A stretch of DNA of 64,000 nt. Source: Ottelia alismoides (taxonomy: Eukaryota; Streptophyta; Magnoliopsida; Alismatales; Hydrocharitaceae). Under the pieces are notes generated by a model. That model worked only from the letters and a program-made list of their open reading frames with translations. It did not search any database and was not told where the DNA came from. Below are positions 55,581 to 64,000 of this stretch, one piece after another. The translations under genes and the position numbers were made by a program. The stretch's first letter is position 1. Every line of letters begins with the position of its first letter. Where the stretch lies: positions 372,001 through 436,000 of the forward strand of contig JAZKJV010001865.1 of the NCBI GenBank assembly GCA_037367405.1. The letters run 5' to 3'.

Positions 55581-57529
55581 TTTAATATCTTGATTAAGGA
55601 AATTAAACAATTTAATATTTTTAAATCAAGAGCTCTCGTCCTTTTTGTACTTTGAACTGCTTTCCCTTATAAGCTATCAAAGCATGAGAAGGCTAACCAA
55701 AACCTCACTACGAGATCTGAGTCTCCTTTCCATTTTTATTGCACCCAATAATATGAGAAAATGCACCTACGATGAAAGAAGCAGGAACTCTTTCTACCTT
55801 ACAAGTCCAACTTGTATTCTCAGTTCTGTCTTCAACACCCACACCACACCCCCACATATATGGAGTTAGCATGTTGTTGATAAAACCAACCGTCAATAAG
55901 CGAATATCAATTTAAGTTAGGTGTAATCCAATGCCGCCTCAATAATATGGGGAACAACATTGGGGTCACTACGCATACAAGAAACGAAGAACCCGATTCC
56001 ATGCCTATTTGTATTCAGGAGTCATGACAACGCATAAGCGTCCCCAAAAATACAACTCATGGTGACGAATTCTTCGCAATGACGGGAGACCATGGATGTC
56101 ATCATATGACTTAGTCCATATGATGTCTAAATTAATGGTTAATCATTTTGAATTATATTCTCATGATTAATCTAAGGGATAGAGTAGGATACATGCTTAT
56201 TATCTTAGTTTTAATCTAATCAAAACAGCGACACTTAAGTAATCCCAGTAAAGGTTTTATCCTTTTATGCACTTGAGGTTACCATATAGTATTACACCCT
56301 TACATAGTACAATTTATTGTTCCAATTTTAATTATTAAAGTACGCCATGACTCCTCATGCCACCTTTCATCGAAACGGATCCAACCAGGTCGGACAAACA
56401 ATATTAACAAGGAGCACTTCCACTGCAAATGCGATGCAGGGTGCCAATTAAGTAACCCAATAGCATTTCCATAGCCTAGACACCATCTCTAAATCAATTC
56501 GAGACAACACAATCAGTACATATTGTACTAAGAGGTTTTGTCGATCTTTCGACCGAGTATGATACTATACAGTAACTCTAAGATATTTTAGGTTTAAAAC
56601 TCTTTTTAATTTCTCAAAAAGTCTAGTGCAACAATCTAAATACTTTTTGAACTCAAAAACTTCTTTTAATTTCAAAAGGTCTAGTGCAACAATCTAGACA
56701 ATTCTTTGAATCAAAACAATTTCAATTTCAAAAGATGTCTAGTGCAACATTCTATATAATTCGTGAAATTATCAAATTAATTCCATAATTTCTAATGGAA
56801 TTGTAAACATTCAAGTGCATAATTAATCAGGGAAAATGTGAAATAAAAAGATATTCTATTTTATTGCATATTTCCAAAATAAACAATAATTTCGGATTCG
56901 AATTTGCAAGCTGCGACTAACGCATTTCAAATTAGAAGACATCATATAACTTGGGCTTAAGATTCATTGTGACCCCTGATATTTCTAAAATATTAGGTCC
57001 AACTCCTGATGTAAATATATCTAATATATTTCCATCAATTTTGAGTACCAAAATATGAAAAACAAGTCAATAAGACAATCAAGTCCTCTTCCAACTCCAC
57101 CTACGGAGAAATCCAATTTCTCGAGGCCGCACGGTCGGAATCGTGCACTTTTCATACTGATTGGGGACTTGATTTATGACTTATTAATCAATATTTTATC
57201 ATTTTATATGACCTAAAAGAAGTAGCTAAAAATTCATAACTTTAATGCTACGATCTTTGGACGAAATCGGAGTCTGTGATTGCTTTTAACATCTGAATCT
57301 TCTCCTGAATGTTACCAACAATTTGTGCATCTTTTGGATATGAGTCCGCGCCTTCTAGAACTCATATATATCCCAAAAATATGTTTATAAAAAGGGGAGA
57401 ACAGTACAAACTTGGAAAGTCGCCGAAACTTTCGAATCGTTAAAACTGTCGCAAGACAATGTACCCTATAATCACGATTATCTAGGCGATTGTTCATCGG
57501 ACTTGGATGCAATCCAAATCCTCTAAACT
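55581..57529 (-). other. Leader region of element G, no gene recognised
   Basis: About 1.95 kb between gag and primer-binding site. No coding sequence recognised. Three imperfect units of about 60 bp at 56594-56762 each contain TTTCAAAA(G)..TCTAGTGCAACA. Some of this may be an additional decayed insertion. Confidence 0.45.
56594..56762. repeat. About 60 bp imperfect tandem repeat in the leader of element G
   Basis: GTCTAGTGCAACA(A/T)TCTA occurs three times at about 60 bp intervals (56621, 56679, 56737), each preceded by an A-rich tract and followed by TTTTGAA(C/T)TCAAAA or equivalent. Confidence 0.75.
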
Positions 57530-57546
57530 AAGGCTCTGATACCAAT
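57530..57546 (-). other. Primer-binding site of element G
   Basis: On the minus strand ATTGGTATCAGAGCCTTAG follows the LTR end CTTCA. TGGTATCAGAGCC matches the initiator tRNA-Met complement. This fixes the orientation of element G. Confidence 0.87.
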
Positions 57547-60043
57547 TGAAGGACGTAAATAAAAAGTATTTACTACTCATCACAAAAACGCAAAATATTT
57601 AGTAAACATTTTGCCAAAACGACCTCACTTCAACGCATGAACTAGAAAATGTAGCACAACAATATGTGCATTCAGAAATTATAAATTCTATGGAAATATT
57701 TTTAAAAATAATTTATAATATTCAAAATGAATAAAAAGAACAAATTAGGGTTACCTCTTGAAGCATGATTTCTATGGTAAGAGACCTATTGAATCAGATA
57801 TGCGCTTATCTCTCTCGTAGACACGATGATGAGTCACGTTTCTTCCCACGAACCCAGACGTCGTCTAGGGTAACAAGAAGAGGAGTATGAGAAGATGGAG
57901 ACTCTCAAGACTTTTCTATATCTCAAGGGCACGAAATTCTAAGGACTATTTCTCTCCAAAATTCAAGTGTCTAAAAGAGAGTCTTATTGTCCTTTTATAC
58001 ACATTGTACACGTTAATTAAAGAGTCTTCTCTTCAAGTAGGTGTGTGTAATGATAGCCCTTAGATTGTTGATCAAAGGCTTAAGACTAAATCCTTATTCA
58101 ACAATACAATTATTTCCTTTTTATCTCCAAATAATTTTATTGACAAATCCAGCAACAAATCAACAAAGAATTCTTCTCAAGGATTCTTTGTAGGGGTGCC
58201 ATGTGTCATCAAACAAGACCAACCAATTCCATATATGGAATGTATTTGTTGTTGATTTAGTAATTGATTAATCAATAAATAATGCAACAATATAAAGTCT
58301 CATTAGAAATAGGACTCAAGCACTTGACATCATGTATATTCAATACGCACGCCTATATTGACTAAATATAGCCAATGTTGTTGCATTTTATTTATCAATT
58401 AATTAACTTGATAATCACATTATCAATATTGAAGAAATTATGAAAATAATGCTTATAACTTATGAAACATATTCTTGAGCACGAAATAAAATGTAAATTC
58501 AATTTACATCTACAAAAAATGTGAATCAAATTCGCACAATCTCATGCCTTGGAAAAACTATTTAAATCATATTTACATAAATATTTATATGAATCGCATC
58601 TATATAAATATTAATTATAGTGAATCACTATTCACATTAATGAATGAGATATATTTGTGAATCTTATTCACAAAATTGCCCTTGCAATAATAACTATTAT
58701 TACAACAATGACATCAATAGGTATGAATCCTAATCCAATTAGGACATGAGATACAAATGCAGATACTTGGAGATAATGTCGGGGAGATCATACTATCCAT
58801 GTATAATAACTTGAAATGTGGATAATTATTCAATTTCAAGGTTTATACCATTTTCACAAAAATCCATCACCTACAAATGTTGAGCTCGAGTTGTAACACT
58901 TTACACTCTCAGTGAGCTCAACGAAACGCATCACACTCTCCATGAGCTGGACAAAGTGTCGGTGAGCTGAATCCAGCATCCTTGGCCATTTCTAATCATA
59001 GTCCAAACCATTTAGAGCGAAGAAATATGCTCAAGAAGCTTATATATTTCCATTTCCATAACCATTTCTGTTTCCAACATTTGGACATTGAAATTGAAAA
59101 TTGGATTCAAATGAATTGTGGTTTAATACAATTAAATCACAAATCATCTAGCTAAATAGAGCCACTGAAACCCATCTTATTTCATCACTCACTTGGAATG
59201 GAGTCATGGTTGATGATCCATTACAACAGATGTAACCCTAAGTTTTCCCAATACTCATTCATCCTTCATACTGGAAGACTTTGATAAGTTCAAAGTTCAA
59301 ACCCTGGTTTGACTGTCTTCTTCGTAATGTATCGATAAATTTCTCATTTGATAATCGGGCGATAATATTAATAATATACTTTCCAAGATCATATATTAAT
59401 ATCTTAAGTTCGTGTCTTATTTCATAAACAAGATGACCATGCAAGGAATTCATATTGACCCCAAAATATCTCATAAGTGAGCTCTGTCACCCGGTTCATA
59501 AACTATGAACTTGTATGATTCCTTCGAGAGATCAAACATCTCATATGACTTCATAGGCACAACAACACACCGGTAAATAAACCTTGTCTAGGTCACCAAC
59601 CTATTGGTCTGTTAAATATGCATACTCAGGCATATAGATGTATATCTGTCTCAGGTCAAATGATGTGTGCCTGATCGTGACAGTTACGATCAGGTCTTAG
59701 TTTATCTTGATCTCATCAAGTCAACTCTTTGACTTGATAACTCCAACACTTCTGAATCTCCATTCCTATGTAGAGGACCTGCAACAAGAACTCGGTTGAA
59801 AATCAATCTTTAGAGAAAGATTGGCATCTCTTTCTCAGACTAGGGATCTGTATTGAATATCATATGTTTGAAGTCAGTTGTGTCCTCCTAGTTGCATGTT
59901 ATTTAATATGGCCACAATACATAACCCTAGTTGTACAAAAGGACCTTAATAATAAAGTGCATTCATTCAATTATTCTAGGAGGACATGATAAAACAATAA
60001 CTTTATTGCATTAATGGGTCGTCAAGGGCTTACAAATCCAACA
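57547..60043 (-). repeat. 5' LTR of element G
   Basis: 2,497 bp; on the minus strand TGTTGGATTTGTAAGCCC to ACGTCCTTCA. TATA box at 57992-57999 (minus). Collinear with the solo LTR at 11245-13681 though clearly diverged. No coding sequence. It contains palindromes with an AAT-N3-ATT centre, as does the other copy. Confidence 0.83.
58491..58674 (-). repeat. Array of spaced palindromes in the element G LTR
   Basis: Perfect: 8 bp arms with 3 bp spacer at 58491-58509 (ATGTAAAT / TCA / ATTTACAT) and 9 bp arms at 58654-58674 (TTTGTGAAT / CTT / ATTCACAAA). Near-perfect: TGTGAAT / CAA / ATTCGCA at 58520-58536 and GTGAAT / CACT / ATTCAC at 58620-58635. Same type of array as at 12465-12731, with different arm sequences. 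Confidence 0.8.
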
Positions 60044-61480
60044 AGTCCCCTACGCCATCACCACCCCCATCCCTTATCCTACAACCTATTATCCTGATTC
60101 CACCATTACGTCTTCATTACAGTTGACGGGCGCCTCCTGCTCATGTTCAAAGCACGTCTTCCACCACGCCTGAGGTATGTCCTAAATACAATATTTCTAA
60201 TGATAGATCTGGAGATGTGTCTCAGCAGGAGACTATTGGGCATACAACCAGCGACCTTGATGTGTCCATTACTCTTCGAAAGCAGATGCGCTCTTATTCA
60301 TCATATGCTATTACTTCTCATGTGTCGTTCGATTGTCTTACAGGAGAATTCAAGTGATTTGTTGTTGATATGTCTATTGTGGACATCCCACGGAATTATC
60401 AAGAAGCCTTGAAGGATAGTTAGTGGTGCAAAGCAATGGAGGAGATGTTTGCTTTACAATCCGGAGGCACTTGGACCTTGGTACCTGCCCTAGTGGATAG
60501 CCTGTGGTGAGCTGCAAATGGGTTTTTACTATGAAGTATCATGTAGATAGGAGACTTGACAGGAACATGGCCAGACTGGTCGCACGAGGTTTCACTCAGA
60601 CGTATGGGGTGGATTATTTAGACACCTCTCAAGTTGCCCGAAATTCTACACTACAGGTTCTCCTAACCGTGGCAGGGGTACGTGACTGGTTGTTGTTCCA
60701 ACTAGATGTTAAAAATACTTTTTTGTATGGTGATCTCCAGGAAGAATTCTACATGCAGCAGCCTCCGGGGTTCGCTGCTAAGGGGGAGAGTCAACAAGTG
60801 TGTAGACTCCTTAAGGCAATATATGGCCTTAAATAGAGCTCAAGAGCTTGGTTTAAGAATCTCTCATATTTGTTTCAGAAGCAGGGGTTCAGAAGGTCAA
60901 ATGCGAACCATTTTCTCTTTGTACAGAAAACCTTCAGAGGTTTAGTTGTTATTATGGTATATGTTGACGATATATTGGTTACAGGTGATGATAGTCAAAG
61001 GATAGAAGGGTGAAAGAGTTTCTGGACAATCAGTTTATCACCAAAAATCTTGGTACCCTAAGATATTTTCTGGGGTTAGATTTTACCAAAAATCAGCAGG
61101 GTTTTGTGATGACCCAAAGAAAGTATGTCACTGACATGCTAAGTGAGACAGGCATGCTTGGATGTCGACTAACTACTACCCCTATGGATCCAATCATGAA
61201 ATTGTATGATGACGATAGAGATGAGGTTGACAAGAGAAGATATAGAGAGCTGGTAGGAAAGCTTCTTTGTGTAACCATCACTAGACCCGACATCTACTTT
61301 GCAGTCAGTCGGGTTAGCGAATTCATAAAGAAACAGCGTCAAGTACATATGGACGCTATACATATGATATTAAGGTATCTGAAAGCATCTACAGGTGCAG
61401 GATTGTTATTCAAGAAAGGAGAAGATGTTGCTATTTCAACATGCGCAGAAGAAGACTCTGCAGGGTGCCCTAAGAAGGAT
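60044..61480 (+). pseudogene. Copia fragment F: linker, reverse transcriptase and start of RNase H
   Basis: Same family as A-E. It begins abruptly in the proline-rich linker at the end of the G LTR, without LTR, gag or integrase. PVSCKWVFTMKYHVD-type start near 60504, [38 protein letters not shown] (first Asp kept), YVDDILVTGDD near 60959, then FLDNQFITKNLGTLRYFLGL, SETGMLGCRLTTTPMDP and [20 protein letters not shown] at 60834-60836 replaces Gln of GLKQSSRA. It ends in the RNase H segment AEEDSAGCPKK near 61475, where LINE sequence begins. Confidence 0.87.
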
Positions 61481-61504
61481 CTCCCTACGACGGAGAGGTT
61501 TCCC

Positions 61505-62720
61505 TGAGCAGTAGATTGAGTAGATGAAGAGATGCATCACTACCTCCTCTTTCTTGGTTCTAGCGAACGGCACGCTGCAGGGGGGCTTCTTTCAGCCTCA
61601 GAGGGGCGTTGGACAGGGCTGCCCATTAGCACCGTTGCTTTTTGTTCTGGTGGTGGATGCCCTGGCAGTCCTTTTTCGGGAGGCGGTGGCGCCGGGGTGG
61701 TGCGAGGGGTATCGTAGAGCGGAGATATCTATCCCCCTCCTGCAGTATGCGGACGACACTATAATTTTCTTGGGGGGATATGCCATGCAGAACGAGAATG
61801 CGGTTCAGCTGGTAGATATCTTCTGCGGCATGGCGGGTTTGGATATCAACAATAACAAGCCACTGTTCATCTCACTCGGTATGGGCGAGGACGAGCAGAG
61901 CAGGGTCGTTTCGGCTACGGGATGTCCCCATGGGAGCCTCCCGATCTGGTACCTGGGGCTGCCATTGGTTGCCGGTAAACTTAAAAGGGCGGACTGGGAA
62001 GATGTTATCATGTGGGTTGAGCGGAAGTTGGCGGGTTGGAAGGCAATTACTCTCTCCAAGGGGGGAAAATTGTTCTCCTAAAGCATGTTCTCTCGGCGAT
62101 TCGGATCTTCTTTTTCTCCAATAGATGGATGCCTGTGGGAGTTAGAAGGAAGATCGAGTCTATTATGAGGAGGTTCTTTTGGTCCGATGGGAGGCAACAG
62201 AATCGCGGAACGCATTTGGTTAGCAGGGAGGATATGACGAGGAGTCGCAAAGATGGCGGGCTGGGCATCCGAGATATGGAGAACTTGAACAAGGCACTCA
62301 TCTCAGTGTGGATCTTAAAGATTTCGGGCACATCTGAGTCTCTTGTGGTTAGTGTTCTAAGACGAATTTACGGAGTATCGGGCTAGTTTTTAGCGAACAG
62401 AATGCGTTTCGAATCACCATTATGGGCGGTCATCCGTGTTGTCATACAGCAGCTTATTTCCATGGTTCGTCCAAAGATTATCAATGGTACGGTCTTTCGT
62501 TTTTGGTATGACGATTGGTCGGGGGAGGGCAAGACGGAGGACAGGTTTCGGCGGCTATACGCATTGGCGAACGTGAAAGAGGCGACTATTGCTAGAGGAT
62601 GGGAGCAGGGCTCCAACCTGCGTGGCGCGACATCCTACTACTTCACCCGCACCATACATGACGAGAGCAACATGTACTTACTCAAACTCCGCGGATATAA
62701 TATCCGGGCCATGACCCTGG
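61505..62720 (+). pseudogene. 5'-truncated LINE: C-terminal half of reverse transcriptase and end domain
   Basis: Open from 61524 for 185 codons with LQGGFFQPQRGVGQGCPLAP and LLQYADDTIIFLGG (catalytic ADD near 61752), then GLDINNNKPLFISLG and LPIWYLGLPL, all typical of plant L1-type LINEs. A one-base shift near 62070 moves to a second frame with KIVLLKHVLSAIRIFFFSNR, MRRFFWSD and GGLGIRDMENLNKALISVW, then a stop at 62384-62386 and PKIINGTVFRFWYDDWSGEG. Endonuclease and the RT N-terminus are missing, as in normal 5' truncation. GC is higher than in the neighbourhood. No poly(A) tail or target duplication was found. Confidence 0.88.
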
Positions 62721-62723
62721 ACC

Positions 62724-62801
62724 TGTTACCGGTGGGTGCGGACAGCAGGGACACATCAAGAGGGACTGCCCGAGCAAAGCGAAAAAAAGAGTCTGATACC
62801 A
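62724..62801 (+). pseudogene. gag zinc-knuckle remnant
   Basis: CGQQGHIKRDCPSKAKKRV and a stop, preceded by CYR with a 4 bp GGTG duplication that shifts the frame, together a CCHC zinc knuckle of the Ty3/gypsy gag type. It abuts the LINE end directly. No other part of that element is recognised. Confidence 0.65.
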
Positions 62802-64000
62802 GAGGGTGTGCAATTAGTCGACACAGGACGGGCTGAGACGTGATGAAAAGGGGATCAAACCGCGGTCCCAAAGGCTTCGCACGGTCACTGCTGCTTTCCC
62901 TGTGGCCGTAAGTGGGTGAGAAGTCAAGAGGACTACTAGTCCTGAAGGACTGCATGCGCTGATTCTGGGACTGCCCACGTAATTACCTCAATGTGCAAGA
63001 AGTCACTCCAGATCACACTCGAGTAAAAGCAAGGCAAGCCAATAGTGAGATTCCCTCTAAAAAAAGAAGTTGGAAGCGCTAGTCCGCAACTGTTTCCGCA
63101 CCACGCATCCCACTCTCCCTAATCAAGTAGGATACAGGGCAGGTAAATCGGTTGAACTCCACTTAGCGGAGCTACTTCTATCAAAGCCATAACCGCCAGA
63201 TCGTCTGGTCTGGAGTTTTGGCTAGTACCAAGGGAGCAAGATGAAGTTGACAAATCCTTTTTTGGACCATGGACAATCTCCGATTGAAGAGGAATAAGCC
63301 CTTCGTCGAGTGCACAACCGTAGGAGCACCCAACCACTCTCTAATGATATCGGTGTCTAGAAGCATGAAACTTTCTCATTAATTCGCACCCTCAAAAGTG
63401 CTTGACTTTCTCACCCTATTGTGTCAAAAATAGACCTGACAATGGGACGTCGAGGTGCTAGTCATGAAAACAACCACTAACTTCTTGATTTGAGCTCTAT
63501 TACTTGTCGCGATTAATGGATAGAAACGCCTCCCCCTCGCCTCGCATCCTTGTCAATCAGTAAATCAGACCCGGAGCTCAGTTCCCAGTACTATTCTCTT
63601 TCAAAGTCAGAATTGCTTCATATTTGTTAATTCATTTCTGGTTCACACGACTTCAGGCAGATAAAGCAGCTACAAAAGCCTGTTTCATGTTTTAGAGGGG
63701 GCGAGTGCGAGTGTTAACTCCTGTCTTGCGACCTCGACCACTAGTTCTTAAGGGCCCGAGAAATCCACCCTGCAGGCTATTATCTGATTTGCTTTTCCCC
63801 TGAATCAATGGACTCCTGACGTAAATCAGAGCTATATTCATATATAATCATTAGATGATCAATATATTTCTTTTTTTTATCCCCCTTAAATACATCTGAC
63901 GATATAAGATACTCGACATAGGCTCAAACCAGAAAACTTCTAGCCTCAGTCTTGTGCTAGTGGGTTGGTTGGCTGACACGTTATTGAAGTTTTTTTCGAA
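62802..64000. other. Unassigned, partly mitochondrial-like DNA
   Basis: No gene recognised. From about 63000 the sequence looks like the mitochondrial-like blocks at 42201-47780, and 63938-63979 repeats 43850-43891 with a few changes (CCTCAGTCTTGTGCTAG, GGTTGGTTGGCTGAC). Minus-strand frames near 63119-63366 have no recognisable domain. Confidence 0.4.

Larger units (their letters stand above)
47781..60043 (-). mobile_element. Element G: minus-strand copia-type retrotransposon, truncated, hosting element E
   Basis: On the minus strand it starts with a 2.5 kb LTR (60043 to 57547), primer-binding site, leader and gag. gag is cut by element E and continues left of it to about 47780, where mitochondrial-like DNA takes over. 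Protease, pol and 3' LTR are absent. The gag resembles the UBN2-type capsid of the Tork/Angela side of Ty1/copia (LTKTNYSEWI-like, HSIARCYILGSLSNVLQKQL). It was inserted in, or recombined with, copia fragment F at 60044. Confidence 0.72.

Overview
The window is plant nuclear repeat DNA with no identifiable host gene. It is a stack of nested LTR retrotransposons. Six copies (called A to F here) belong to one low-copy-length Ty1/copia family: body about 5 kb, LTRs of only 141-154 bp, TGGTATCAGAGC primer-binding site, GAGGGGGAG polypurine tract, and gag-protease-integrase-RT-RNase H in one frame. Other residents are a Ty3/gypsy chromovirus on the minus strand, a second copia-type lineage with about 2.45 kb LTRs (one solo LTR on plus, one LTR plus partial gag on minus), a solo LTR of a third large-LTR family, a small non-autonomous LTR element with a private ORF, two MITE-like elements and two LINE fragments. 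Such elements together indicate a flowering plant; I cannot name the species.

Layout. 1-2801: copia LTR remnant, an isolated primer-binding site, and a minus-strand LINE RT fragment. 2802-10124: element A (target-site duplication ATCTC), carrying a nested 2.4 kb solo LTR (duplication AGAAT) in gag. 10125-14270: unassigned DNA and a 2.44 kb solo LTR. 14271-18535: element B, decayed and without a 3' LTR. 18536-19215 and 42196-about 47780: DNA with the look of plant mitochondrial intergenic sequence. Element C (19216-42195, duplication GACCA) is inserted between them. C is split by the gypsy element (21109-38924, minus), whose left LTR is split by element D (23657-28748, duplication ATAAT). D is the best-preserved copy: one continuous frame of about 1,401 codons broken by only three stop codons, with LTRs differing at two sites.

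47780-60043 is a truncated minus-strand copia-type element (G) with a 2.5 kb LTR. Element E (47915-55237) sits inside its gag. E contains a 2,258 bp non-autonomous LTR element (49747-52004, duplication GTGCT) and a 203 bp palindrome-rich MITE (54544-54746). 60044-61480 is copia fragment F, followed by a 5'-truncated LINE (about 61505-62720), a gag zinc-knuckle remnant, and mitochondrial-like or unassigned DNA to the end.

No gene here works in a cellular pathway. Coding regions are selfish-element polyproteins, nearly all broken. Points of most interest are the non-autonomous element with its own ORF and a GC-rich internal block, arrays of spaced palindromes inside the long LTRs, recurrent CAG-to-TAG stops at the same RT codon in three copies, and the four-level nest.
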